Position numbers and translations under genes: made by a program. A stretch of 64,000 bases of DNA from Oribacterium sp. oral taxon 102 (GTDB lineage Bacteria; Bacillota; Clostridia; Lachnospirales; Lachnospiraceae): the NCBI RefSeq assembly GCF_013394775.1, contig NZ_JABXYT010000001.1:2337501-2401500 (forward strand), given 5' to 3'. A model generated the notes under the pieces. That model was not told where the DNA came from. It did not search any database and worked only from the letters and a program-made list of their open reading frames with translations. Positions 25,271 through 34,237 of the stretch are shown one piece after another. Every line of letters begins with the position of its first letter. The first letter of the stretch is position 1.

Positions 25271-27127
25271 TCAATATCCGCTCCGGCTCTCCGAACAGGT
25301 CAGATAGAGAATCTGGTAGCGCCCCGCGCACTGCTGCAGGAAGTCCATCGCTCCATTCATTTTGTCATCATCAAGGTTTACGAAGGGATCGTCCAGTATC
25401 AGAAAGGGCTTTTCCGCCCGATACATACTGTCAATGACCGCAAAGCGCCGACAGAGAAAAAGCAGATCCCGATACCCCTCGCTGAGACAGGCGATCCCTC
25501 TTTCCCGCCCCTCCTGCCGGAAGCGGATCTCCAGATTCGCATCCAGCCGGAAGGACTGCACCTCCTCCGAGGGCAGCGAGCCATCGGTGGTTCCAAGCAA
25601 AAGACGATAGTAATACCGAAAGCCCTCCTCCAGCGGCTTCCGGTATTTTTTCGCGAAGCGCTCCTTCGCGCGCTGCAGATACTGCTGTGTCAGGTTCAGC
25701 AGGGCATAACGCTTCTCCAGCGCCCGAAGCTCCTCTGTCCGTTCCGTCCGGAGCGCCGCTTCAGAAAGCGTCCGAAGCTCTGCCGAAAGCTCCTCTGCCT
25801 GCTCTCCTGCCTCGCGGAGCTGCTCTGAAATTACCTCCCCGGCACGCATCTCCTCCTCCAGGCGCTGAGAAAGCTCCAGGATTCTTCCCTCGCCGCTCTC
25901 CTGAAAACGCCGAAGCTCTGCCGAAAGCTCCTCTCCTCTCTGTCTTTCCTCCTCGCTCTCATCAGACCGCGAAGGAGGCTGCTGTACGACGATCCGTCTC
26001 CCCGTCAGCGTCCCGCCATCCGATGCCTCCTCCGCAGCCTTCCGCCGTCTCTCCCATCCCCGCCGCAGAAAAAGTGCGGCAAGCTGTCCGAAGCCCGCCG
26101 CAGACAGCAGCAGAAGGGCGGTATTATATAGAAGAAACTGTGACGAAGCGCGACGAAGAGAGGCATACAGAAGGAGAACTGCCGCCATGACGAGGAAGAG
26201 GAGAGAGAAGCCTCGCAGCAGCAGTGCCCACAGCAGTCTGCCGGAGTGCCTGCTCCGCTCCCTTTCCCCACTCTCCTGTTCCTCACGACGAAGCCGTTCC
26301 GCCTCCTCTCTCTCAGATATCTCGCGCCTTCTCTGCTGCTCCTTCTGCCAGTCTGAAAGAGCATGGAAAAGACGATCCCGTTCACAGGAAAGGGCATGGA
26401 GCTCTGTCTGTATGGCTGCCGCATTTCTCCGGTGCTTCTCCCGCTGCTGCCGGAGCGCCGAAAGCTGTCCGGAAATCCGCTTCCACTCTGCCTCCACATT
26501 CTCCCGCCTGCGAAGCTCCGCCAGAAGCGCCTCCACCTCCAATCGCTTCTTATAAATCAGCCCTGTCTTCCGAAGCGGAGACAGGCGGTTCTGCTCCTCC
26601 CTGATCCGGAGCATCGCCGACTCAAAGCTTCGCATGTCGAACGCCGTCTCACTGACATCTCCCAGCTTCGCGTGGATATCCGCATTCATCTCAGAACGGA
26701 CGCGGAGCTGTCCGCTGAAAACTGTCCGCTCAAAGGATGCCGCGTCGATCCGGAAGAGCTCCTCTCCGATCCGTTCGCTGAAATCCGTGCTGGGCAATCC
26801 GCTGTCCAGATCGTAGAGCGCGAAATGATCCTGCGACCGCTTCTCCCCGAACATACGCTCCAGCCGGTAGCGTCTGCCGGCGCGCTCGAAGCGAAGCTCC
26901 CCGCCGAAACGTCCGCCCTGCCACGGCATATAGCGCCGCCGCTCATTCTCCGTGATATCCTGCTTTCGTTCCCCCGAAAAGCCGTAGAAGCAGACACGAA
27001 GAAATGCCGCGAAGGTGCTTTTCCCATAGCCATTCTCCCGAAGCAGAATCTGCAGCCCCTCCCGGAAGTCGAAATCAAAATCGTGAAGCTTCCCGAAATT
27101 TTCGATATGACAATGCAGCAGTCTCAT
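25271..27127 (-). CDS. YhaN-like AAA/SMC-type ATPase with internal membrane spans
   Basis: A 618-residue ATPase of the RecF/SbcC/YhaN type: Walker A in ENGYGKSTFAAFLRV at residues ~31-45, two coiled-coil arms, a central pair of hydrophobic spans (LLLRGFSLLFLVMAAVLLLYA and a second about 25 residues on), then the ABC-like signature LSEGYRDLLFLCRR and Walker B PFLILDDPFVNLDDDK. YhaN proteins pair with a calcineurin-like nuclease, as here (ATGA overlap with the next gene upstream). The membrane hairpin suggests it works at the membrane. It is shorter than YhaN of B. subtilis (about 960 residues). DNA processing is the likely process; the substrate is not shown. Confidence 0.85.
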   Translation of the reverse strand: MRLLHCHIENFGKLHDFDFDFREGLQILLRENGYGKSTFAAFLRVCFYGFSGERKQDITENERRRYMPWQGGRFGGELRFERAGRRYRLERMFGEKRSQDHFALYDLDSGLPSTDFSERIGEELFRIDAASFERTVFSGQLRVRSEMNADIHAKLGDVSETAFDMRSFESAMLRIREEQNRLSPLRKTGLIYKKRLEVEALLAELRRRENVEAEWKRISGQLSALRQQREKHRRNAAAIQTELHALSCERDRLFHALSDWQKEQQRRREISEREEAERLRREEQESGERERSRHSGRLLWALLLRGFSLLFLVMAAVLLLYASLRRASSQFLLYNTALLLLSAAGFGQLAALFLRRGWERRRKAAEEASDGGTLTGRRIVVQQPPSRSDESEEERQRGEELSAELRRFQESGEGRILELSQRLEEEMRAGEVISEQLREAGEQAEELSAELRTLSEAALRTERTEELRALEKRYALLNLTQQYLQRAKERFAKKYRKPLEEGFRYYYRLLLGTTDGSLPSEEVQSFRLDANLEIRFRQEGRERGIACLSEGYRDLLFLCRRFAVIDSMYRAEKPFLILDDPFVNLDDDKMNGAMDFLQQCAGRYQILYLTCSESRSGY

Positions 27128-28233
27128 AGCTCCTCTCCCATCAGAATCCGAAGCCCCAGCTGAAGCAGCTCCGTCCTCATCTCCTCTGTGAGCTCGCTGC
27201 TCTCCTCCAAAAGCCGAACGTATTCCCCCTTGAGTCCCGGCTCTCTCCGAAGGCCCTCATAATCGACCTCGAGTCTCGTCTCGTCCACAACCTCCGTAAG
27301 GTGCAGGGACGCGGCGAGCTGCTGCCGCAGGAACTCTGTATGGATGCGGAGCGAAGGCGCACGCTTCCCTCTGAGGAGGAAACGAGCTGCGTCCTCCTCT
27401 CCAGGCAGGAGACAGCGCATCCGTTCGAGCAGCACTGCATTGCTCTCCGCCCCATCCACCTCCACCGGAATTTCATGAAAATGCCGCAGCCCGAGGTCTA
27501 CCCGCCGCCTTGTACAGTGATGCATAGCCTCATCGATCTCAAGCAGAAAAACTCCGTGCTCCCCGCATTCATCGAAGCCCCGCGCCTCCGGACAGCCGGC
27601 GTACTGCCAGCATCCTCTCGCATCCAGCTCTCCTCCCTGTATCCCGTGTATATGGCCGAGCGCAAGATAATCAATCGCACGGTGCCGAAGCGCCGAAAGC
27701 GGAATCAGCCCCTCCCCGTTCTCCTGCCCCTCCCCATGCATAGAGAGTGTGCCATGCAGCAGAAGCAGATTGAAATCCTCCTCCAAAAGCGAGAGCCCCT
27801 TCGTAAAGGCGTCCCCCCGTGCCGCCGGAGTCTGACGTCCGTACAGAAACTCCCGGCCGGACAACGTGACATGTGCTGCGATCCGATAGCTCGTCCAGTC
27901 TGTCGTGAAAAAATGCAGATTCTCCGGCAGAGCCTCCGAAAAAGTGCGGAAAACATTCTCCGTATCATGGTTGCCGCGCAGGTAAAATACAGAAAGTCCC
28001 GCATGCGCCCGAAACGCATCAAGCACGGTTCGGAGCGTTTCCCCCGAAACTGCCGGAGAATCGAAGAGATCCCCCGCGATCAGGAGAGCTGCCGCGTCCT
28101 CCCGCTCCGCGAAGTCCAGGATGCGGAGAAATCCGGACAGAAGCTCCTGCCGCCTTCTCTCCGCTCCTTCCCTTGTATAATGTCTGCTCAAGCTGCTGTC
28201 CAGATGCAGATCCGCCGTATGTATCAGTTTCAT
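27124..28233 (-). CDS. SbcD/YhaO-like metallophosphoesterase (DNA exonuclease family)
   Basis: A 369-residue calcineurin-fold enzyme starting MKLIHTADLHLDSSL (metal ligands D and H). Next come LIAGDLFDS, YLRGNHDTE (GNHD), LLLHGTL and YLALGHIHG, the five phosphoesterase motifs of Mre11/SbcD nucleases. The C-terminal ~120 residues form a capping region. Its stop overlaps the ATPase start by 4 bp, so the pair is made together, like SbcC-SbcD or YhaN-YhaO. A DNA-end nuclease partner for the ATPase is inferred. Confidence 0.9.
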   Translation of the reverse strand: MKLIHTADLHLDSSLSRHYTREGAERRRQELLSGFLRILDFAEREDAAALLIAGDLFDSPAVSGETLRTVLDAFRAHAGLSVFYLRGNHDTENVFRTFSEALPENLHFFTTDWTSYRIAAHVTLSGREFLYGRQTPAARGDAFTKGLSLLEEDFNLLLLHGTLSMHGEGQENGEGLIPLSALRHRAIDYLALGHIHGIQGGELDARGCWQYAGCPEARGFDECGEHGVFLLEIDEAMHHCTRRRVDLGLRHFHEIPVEVDGAESNAVLLERMRCLLPGEEDAARFLLRGKRAPSLRIHTEFLRQQLAASLHLTEVVDETRLEVDYEGLRREPGLKGEYVRLLEESSELTEEMRTELLQLGLRILMGEEL

Positions 28234-28302
28234 GTCCCTCCCATTCCGGAGCCCCCCGGAGCTTTATAGGAATATATGTTCTGTATTATATCGCTTTTTC
28301 TG

Positions 28303-28342
28303 AAAAAAACAAGGAGGAGAAAAGTCCTGCCTTTTCTCCTCC
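28303..28342 (-). terminator. Intrinsic terminator of carAB-carbamate kinase operon
   Basis: A perfect 12-bp stem GGAGGAGAAAAG (28313-28324) and CTTTTCTCCTCC (28331-28342), followed on the minus strand by TTGTTTTTTT. Confidence 0.92.
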
Positions 28343-28348
28343 CCGTTC

Positions 28349-29302
28349 TTACCTGCCGCGTTCCTCACTGTATATCGTCGTGCCTGCCAGCCCTGCGACC
28401 GCCTTCTCCGCGAGCTCCTGTGTCGTGATAACCGCACGCCGCCCGTTCCCGGACGCTACGAAGTCGATCGCTGCCTGCACCTTGGGCTGCATGGAACGGA
28501 ACTCAAACTGTCCGTCCGCGATATACCGCTTCGCCTCCTCGGTGCTCATCTCAAAGAGCTTCTGCTCCTCCGGCTTCCCGAAGTGCAGGGACACCTGCTC
28601 CACCGCTGTGGTGATCAGCAGGATATCCGCATCGATCTCCTTCGCCAGAAGCCCCGCGACCAGATCCTTCTCGATCACCGCCGCCGCGCCCCGCAGCCGC
28701 GTGCCCTGCCGCATCACCGGAATCCCGCCGCCGCCTGCCGCGATGACAATCTGATCTGCGTCCAGCAGCGCTTTGACAGCATCAATCTCGACAATAGCCT
28801 GCGGTATCGGTGCGGGCACGATGCGCTGGAAGCTCCCGTCCGAAAGCCTCGTCACCTCATTGCCGTTCTCCTCCTCCTGTCTCGCCTCCGCTTCGCTCAT
28901 CCGCTTGCCGACCCGCTTCACCGGCTGATAGAAGCTCTCATCATAGGGATCTACCATGACCTGTGTCAAAATCGTGGATGCCGTCTTGTAGATGCCGCGC
29001 TTCACGAGCTCCGCACGGATCGCATTTTGCAGATCATAGCCGATCATCCCCTGGCTCATCGCCGAGCAGACGGACAGCGGCGTCCGCTCATACTGTCCGC
29101 CGTAGTTCTCGTACAGATCCTTCATCGCCGTATGAATTCTGCCGACCTGCGGCGCATTGGAGAACACGATCGCGAGCTGGTAGCCCGCCGTAACGAAGTC
29201 CGCGATCCGCACCGCGGTATGCTGCACAGCCTGATACTGCTCCTGCAGCGTGAAGCCCAGATCCTTATGCCCAAGCGCGATCACCATTCTTTTCTTACTC
29301 AT
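28349..29302 (-). CDS. arcC: Carbamate kinase, GHK-loop variant
   Basis: Interconverts carbamoyl phosphate plus ADP with carbamate plus ATP (317 residues, amino-acid-kinase fold). The N-terminal loop reads ALGHKDLG where classical ArcC has ALGGNALG; the rest is conserved (IVFSNAPQVGRIH, CSAMSQGMIGYDLQNAI, DPYDESF, IAAGGGGIPV, VIEKDLVAGLLA). This looks like a separate clade of carbamate kinases. MSKKRMVIALG fixes the start at 29302. It is 23 bp after carB and shares the operon terminator, so it acts on the same metabolite pool; no arcA or arcB is nearby. Confidence 0.93.
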   Translation of the reverse strand: MSKKRMVIALGHKDLGFTLQEQYQAVQHTAVRIADFVTAGYQLAIVFSNAPQVGRIHTAMKDLYENYGGQYERTPLSVCSAMSQGMIGYDLQNAIRAELVKRGIYKTASTILTQVMVDPYDESFYQPVKRVGKRMSEAEARQEEENGNEVTRLSDGSFQRIVPAPIPQAIVEIDAVKALLDADQIVIAAGGGGIPVMRQGTRLRGAAAVIEKDLVAGLLAKEIDADILLITTAVEQVSLHFGKPEEQKLFEMSTEEAKRYIADGQFEFRSMQPKVQAAIDFVASGNGRRAVITTQELAEKAVAGLAGTTIYSEERGR

Positions 29303-29325
29303 AGCCCCAGCCTCCTTTCGAGCCC

Positions 29326-32300
29326 TCACATCGCCGCGATATCGATCAGGGACAGCTCCTCCGCCCTGTTCTCCAGAGAGGAGGCAAGCGCCGCCGCGGT
29401 ATCGATCGCCGTCAGCACATTCACCCCGGTTTCAACAGCATTGCGCCGGATCACGAAGCCGTCTCTCGATGCCTCCGCGCCCTCTCTCGGCGTATCGATA
29501 ATGAGATCCAGCTCATGTCCGAGCAGCAGATCCAGAATATTCGGTGACTCCTGCTCCACCTTCCGCACCTGGAAGCACTTCACGCCGCCCTCCCGAAGAC
29601 AGCGGTAGGTACCGCGCGTCGCGAAAATGCGGTAGCCGACGCGCTCGAAGCGCTTCGCGATCGGAACGATCTCCTCCTTGTCCTCATCCTTCACGCTGAT
29701 GACCATGTTCCGATGCTGCGGCAGCTGAATTCCGGCGCCCTGAAACGCCTTGTACAGCGCCTCATTGAAGTTCTCTGCGATCCCCATACATTCGCCGGTC
29801 GATTTCATCTCCGGCCCCAGCGAGATATCCGCGCCCTTGATCTTCTCGAAGGAGAAGACCGGCATCTTGACGGCATAGTACGGCGCTTCCTTCTGCAGTC
29901 CCGGTGCATAGCCCAGCTCCCGGATGCTGTGTCCGCAGATCACGCGGGTCGCCAGCGGCACGATCGGGATGCCCGTCACCTTCGAGATGTACGGCACCGT
30001 CCGGGAGGAACGCGGATTGACCTCAATGATATAGATCTCGTCACCGTCCGCGATGAACTGAATGTTGACCATACCCTTCACATGAAGTGCCCTCGCCAGC
30101 TTCTCCGTATCCTCGATGATTTTCTGCTTCGCCTTCTCACTCAGCGACTTCGCCGGATAAACGGAGATCGAATCTCCGGAGTGAATGCCGGTTCGTTCTA
30201 TGTGCTCCATGATTCCCGGGATCAGGATATCCTGTCCGTCGCAGATCGCATCGACCTCCAGCTCCTTGCCGCGGATATATTTATCCACCAGAATCGGATG
30301 CTCCTGCGCGATCCGGTTGATGACGCCGATAAATTCATCGATGTCCGTATCGTTGATTGCGATCCGCATTCCCTGTCCGCCCAGCACATAGGAGGGGCGC
30401 ACCAGCACCGGATAGCCCAGCTCCCGGGCAGCATTCTTCGCCTCCTCCGCCGTGAACACCGTCCGTCCCGCCGGTCTCTGAATGCCGGTCTGCTCCAGAA
30501 TCGCGTCAAAGCGCTCGCGATCCTCCGCGGCGTCGACATCCGAAGCCTGCGTGCCGAGGATCGGCACCCCCATATCCAGCAGCGCTGCCGTCAGCTTGAT
30601 CGCCGTCTGGCCGCCGAACTGCACGACCGCCCCGTCCGGCTTCTCAAGCTCTACGACATTCCGCACATCCTCCGCTGTCAGCGGCTCGAAATAGAGCTTG
30701 TCCGCGATATCGAAGTCCGTAGAAACCGTTTCGGGATTATTATTGATAATAATGGTTTCCCAGCCCTCCCGTCGAAACGCCCATGTCGAGTGCACCGAGC
30801 AGAAATCGAACTCGATGCCCTGCCCGATCCGAATCGGGCCGGAGCCGAGCACCAGCACTTTCTTTTGCTTCGAAGGATCGCGGAATGCACCGCTTGCCTC
30901 ATTCTCCGCCCCGAAGACGGCATAGTAATACGGTGTCTCCGCCTCAAACTCCGCCGCACAGGTATCCACCATCTTGAACGCGGCCCGGATGCCCCGGCGC
31001 TCTCGCATTTCCCGGATCTCCTCTTCCCGGTAGCCGGAGAGGCGGGCGATCACGCGATCCGGAAATTCGAGGCGCTTCGCCTCACGGAGCAGCACTTCAT
31101 TTAAAGACTCCTCGCGAAGCCGCTTCTCCATCTCCGTAAGGATCCGGAGCTTGTCAATGAACCACTCATCCACCTTTGTGATCTCATGCAGCTCCGAGTA
31201 GCTGAAGCCGCGGCGAAGCGCCTCTGCGATCACCCAGATCCTGCGGTCGTCCACCTGTGAAAGGAGCTTCCGGAGGTCGTGGTCGTCCAGCCCCCCGAAG
31301 TCATAGGATAGAAGGCAGTCCACATTCTGCTCCAGCGAACGGATCGCCTTCATCAGACCGGCTTCAAAGCTGTGCGCGATCGCCATGACCTCGCCGGTTG
31401 CCTTCATCTGTGTTCCCAGGAGATGCTCCGCCGTGAGGAACTTGTCGAAGGGAAGACGCGGCATCTTCACCACGCAGTAATCCAGCATCGGCTCGAAGGA
31501 GGCATAGGTCTTGCCCGTCACTGCATTCCGAATCTCGTCCAGCGTATAGCCGAGCGCGATCTTCGCCGCCACCTTCGCGATCGGATAGCCTGTCGCCTTA
31601 GAGGCGAGCGCAGAGCTTCTGGAAACGCGGGGATTCACCTCGATCACGCAGTATTCGAAGCTCTCAGGATGCAGCGCATACTGCACATTGCAGCCGCCGG
31701 TGATATGCAGCTCGGAAATGATATGCAGCGCAGAGCTCCGGAGCATCTGGTATTCCCTGTCCGAAAGCGTCTGAGAGGGTGCGACGACGATGGAATCGCC
31801 GGTATGCACGCCGACCGGATCGAGATTCTCCATATTGCAGACAGTAATGACGTTGCCCGCGCTGTCCCGCATTACCTCATACTCGATCTCCTTCCAGCCT
31901 GCGATCGAGCGCTCCACCAGCACCTCATGCACGCGGGAGAGGCGCAGCCCGTTTTCGAGGATCTCCCTGCAGCTCTCTCTGTCCATAGCGATGCCGCCGC
32001 CGGAGCCGCCGAGGGTGTAGGCAGGACGCAGCACGACCGGATAGCCGATCTCCTCTGCAGCGCGCAGTCCGTCCGCTGTGGAATGCACGACCTCGGATGC
32101 CGCGACCGGCTCATGGATCTTCTCCATCGTTTCCTTGAACAGGAGGCGATCCTCCGCCTTTTTGATCGTAAGCGCCGTCGTTCCGATCAGGCGCACGCCG
32201 TGCTTCTCCAGAAAGCCGGACTCCTCCAGCGCCATCGCGAGATTCAGCCCTGCCTGTCCGCCGAGCGTCGGCAGCACGGAGTCGGGCTTCTCCAAAAGGA

Positions 32301-32529
32301 TCAGCTTCTCCAGCACCGGCACTGTCAGGGGCTCAATGTAAACATGATCCGCAATGTCCTTGTCCGTCATGATTGTCGCCGGGTTCGAATTCAGCAGCAC
32401 GACCTCGACGCCCTCCTCCCGGAGCGAACGGCACGCCTGCGTGCCCGCATAGTCGAACTCTGCCGCCTGTCCGATGACGATCGGGCCCGAGCCGATCACC
32501 AGAACCTTTCTGATGCTTGTATCTCTCAT
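29326..32529 (-). CDS. carB: Carbamoyl-phosphate synthase large subunit
   Basis: Makes carbamoyl phosphate from bicarbonate, ATP and ammonia delivered by CarA, for arginine and pyrimidine synthesis. The 1067 residues show the duplicated ATP-grasp design: MRDTSIRKVLVIGSGPIVIGQ at the start and KKVLVLGSGPIRIGQGIEFD at about residue 560 repeat the pre-ATP-grasp fold. Both halves have the SVSRSSALASKATGYP or PRSSRTVPYISKVTGIP blocks. A C-terminal MGS-like allosteric domain (FATRGTYRCLREGG) follows. Full length, 17 bp after carA. Confidence 0.98.
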   Translation of the reverse strand: MRDTSIRKVLVIGSGPIVIGQAAEFDYAGTQACRSLREEGVEVVLLNSNPATIMTDKDIADHVYIEPLTVPVLEKLILLEKPDSVLPTLGGQAGLNLAMALEESGFLEKHGVRLIGTTALTIKKAEDRLLFKETMEKIHEPVAASEVVHSTADGLRAAEEIGYPVVLRPAYTLGGSGGGIAMDRESCREILENGLRLSRVHEVLVERSIAGWKEIEYEVMRDSAGNVITVCNMENLDPVGVHTGDSIVVAPSQTLSDREYQMLRSSALHIISELHITGGCNVQYALHPESFEYCVIEVNPRVSRSSALASKATGYPIAKVAAKIALGYTLDEIRNAVTGKTYASFEPMLDYCVVKMPRLPFDKFLTAEHLLGTQMKATGEVMAIAHSFEAGLMKAIRSLEQNVDCLLSYDFGGLDDHDLRKLLSQVDDRRIWVIAEALRRGFSYSELHEITKVDEWFIDKLRILTEMEKRLREESLNEVLLREAKRLEFPDRVIARLSGYREEEIREMRERRGIRAAFKMVDTCAAEFEAETPYYYAVFGAENEASGAFRDPSKQKKVLVLGSGPIRIGQGIEFDFCSVHSTWAFRREGWETIIINNNPETVSTDFDIADKLYFEPLTAEDVRNVVELEKPDGAVVQFGGQTAIKLTAALLDMGVPILGTQASDVDAAEDRERFDAILEQTGIQRPAGRTVFTAEEAKNAARELGYPVLVRPSYVLGGQGMRIAINDTDIDEFIGVINRIAQEHPILVDKYIRGKELEVDAICDGQDILIPGIMEHIERTGIHSGDSISVYPAKSLSEKAKQKIIEDTEKLARALHVKGMVNIQFIADGDEIYIIEVNPRSSRTVPYISKVTGIPIVPLATRVICGHSIRELGYAPGLQKEAPYYAVKMPVFSFEKIKGADISLGPEMKSTGECMGIAENFNEALYKAFQGAGIQLPQHRNMVISVKDEDKEEIVPIAKRFERVGYRIFATRGTYRCLREGGVKCFQVRKVEQESPNILDLLLGHELDLIIDTPREGAEASRDGFVIRRNAVETGVNVLTAIDTAAALASSLENRAEELSLIDIAAM

Positions 32530-32546
32530 CTTCTTCCCTCCCCGGA

Positions 32547-33656
32547 CTATGCTTCCATCATGTCAATAAAGCGACGGAACAGATATTCGGAGTCCCTCGG
32601 TCCCGGGCATGCCTCCGGATGATACTGCACCGTCAGGATACGCTTCCCGATGTAGCGAAGCCCCTCATTCGTCCGGTCATTGACATTGTAAAATGCCTCC
32701 TTTGCAATCTCCGGGCGGACTGTCGCCGTATCCACTGCGTAGCCGTGGTTCTGCGAGCTGATGTAGACCCTGCCGCTCTCCAGATCCTTGACGGGATGGT
32801 TGCCGCCGCGATGCCCATACTTCAGCTTATAAGTGTCCGCGCCGGTGGCAAGCGCCATGAGCTGATGCCCGAGACAGATCGCGAAGATCGGAATCTCTGC
32901 GCGGTAGAGCTTCTTCACCTCCTCTATGATCTCTGCATTCTCCTTCGGATCCCCGGGTCCGTTCGAGATCATAATGCCATCGGGATTGGCTCCGAGGATG
33001 ATCTCCGCCCTCGTATCCGAGGGATAGACCGTCACCTCGCAGCCCAGCCGCTGCAAGGAACGGATGATGTTCCGCTTCGCACCGACATCCAGAAGCGCGA
33101 CTCTCCTGATTGCCGCCTCCCCCGTATAACGGCTGCCGTCCGCATTCTGCGCCTCCGCCGTATAGACCTCCCTCGTGCTTACGCGCTTCACGACACCCGT
33201 GACGCGGTACGCACGGATTCGCAGAAGCAGTGCCTCCTTCTCCTCCATGCTGTAGCGCTTCGTCGTAATCATTCCGTTCATCGTCCCCCTGTCCCGAAGC
33301 AGCTTCGTAAGCTGTCTCGTGTCAATGCCGGCAATACCCGGAATATCGTATTTTTTCAGGAAATTCTGAATGGTGTTCTCCGAACGGAAGTTGCTCGGCA
33401 TCCGGGAAAGCTCCCGCACGAGAAAGCCGTCCAGCTGCGGACGCTCCGATTCCATGTCCTCCGCGCAGACCCCGTAGCTGCCAATCAGCGGATAGGTCAT
33501 CACCGCCGCCTGTCCCGCATAGCTCGGGTCGGTCAATACCTCGAGATAGCCCGTCATCGACGTATTGAACACGATTTCGGAGATCACCTCCCGCGTGGAG
33601 CCGATCGAGCTCCCCTGAAAGGTGCTTCCGTCCTCCAGAATCAAAAAAGCGTCCAT
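32547..33656 (-). CDS. carA: Carbamoyl-phosphate synthase small (glutaminase) subunit
   Basis: Hydrolyses glutamine and channels ammonia to CarB (369 residues). It starts MDAFLILEDGSTFQGSSIG after GAGGAGGAG; an in-frame upstream extension lies in repeat DNA and is not used. The N-terminal domain has the MTGYLEVLTDPSYAGQ block; the class I glutamine amidotransferase domain has SNGPGDP, catalytic Cys in FAICLGHQLMALA, and His-Glu in TVQYHPEACPGP. First gene of carA-carB-arcC. No PyrR-type leader is evident by eye. Confidence 0.97.
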   Translation of the reverse strand: MDAFLILEDGSTFQGSSIGSTREVISEIVFNTSMTGYLEVLTDPSYAGQAAVMTYPLIGSYGVCAEDMESERPQLDGFLVRELSRMPSNFRSENTIQNFLKKYDIPGIAGIDTRQLTKLLRDRGTMNGMITTKRYSMEEKEALLLRIRAYRVTGVVKRVSTREVYTAEAQNADGSRYTGEAAIRRVALLDVGAKRNIIRSLQRLGCEVTVYPSDTRAEIILGANPDGIMISNGPGDPKENAEIIEEVKKLYRAEIPIFAICLGHQLMALATGADTYKLKYGHRGGNHPVKDLESGRVYISSQNHGYAVDTATVRPEIAKEAFYNVNDRTNEGLRYIGKRILTVQYHPEACPGPRDSEYLFRRFIDMMEA

Positions 33657-33699
33657 TCTACTCCTCCTCAAGTGCTGCTGTTCATGTAAGGTTAAGCTT

Positions 33700-33917
33700 T
33701 CTGTGCAATGCCGCCCATGCAGGCATGGCGTCTGCTCCACTTCACCTGCATAAGCTCTCGCGCTGCTCCGCTTCTCTCGAAGCTTTCGCATCGCTAACAG
33801 CTATTCGCACTTTCGCGATGCTTCACATCGCTCCGTGCTCATATCTGTTGCCCTGTGCAATGCCGGAGCTTCCGCTCATGCAGGCATGGCGTCTGCTCCG
33901 GCACTGCACAGGAGCTT
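33700..33917 (+). repeat. Composite of palindromic repeats upstream of carA
   Basis: Two copies of a CATGCAGGCATGGCGTCTGCTCC motif core (near 33717 and 33878) flank a segment (33797-33852) that matches the complement of copy E: ATTCGCACTTTCGCGATG, then ACATCGCTCCGTGCTCATA. The second copy is enclosed by 17-bp arms CTGTGCAATGCCGGAGC and its near-perfect inverse, ending near 33911. With the hairpin at 33929-33987 this accounts for much of the 581-bp gap 33657-34237. I see no gene in that gap; 33990-34237 shows only short inverted repeats and AT-rich patches. Confidence 0.6.
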
Positions 33918-33928
33918 ATGCAATAAAA

Positions 33929-33987
33929 AACCAAATCAGATGACTTCGCGGATGCGTCTCATTGCGCTGCCAAGTCCTGATTTGGTT
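33929..33987 (-). terminator. Terminator- or attenuator-like hairpin between dacF and carA
   Basis: Arms AACCAAATCAG (33929-33939) and CTGATTTGGTT (33977-33987) pair perfectly over 11 bp with a 37-nt loop, and the minus strand continues with a T-run. It could end the dacF transcript about 250 nt past its stop, or act as an attenuator for carA. Confidence 0.5.
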
Positions 33988-34237
33988 CTGATAGCTGTCC
34001 CGTGTGCTGCGGCCGAGAGAGAATCGCGGCAGCAGCCGAAATCTGCGATATAAAAGGGGAAGTACCCCGCGGGGTCAAAAAATATGTCATAGTCTTTTCC
34101 TTTTCCTTATGACAGCGCAGTTCTGCTGCTCCGAACTTTCACAGCAGTTCAGGCAAGCCATGTGTAATTCATTGAGCCTGCCTGACCGTCGCAAATTTTT
34201 CTTATGATAGCACAGCCCATCGAAGCTTTGCAAGGAC

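Noticed and set aside
33725..34207. Short plus-strand ORFs of 67-72 codons between carA and dacF
   Set aside because: They lie in repeat sequence, lack ribosome-binding sites and have no recognisable protein features.
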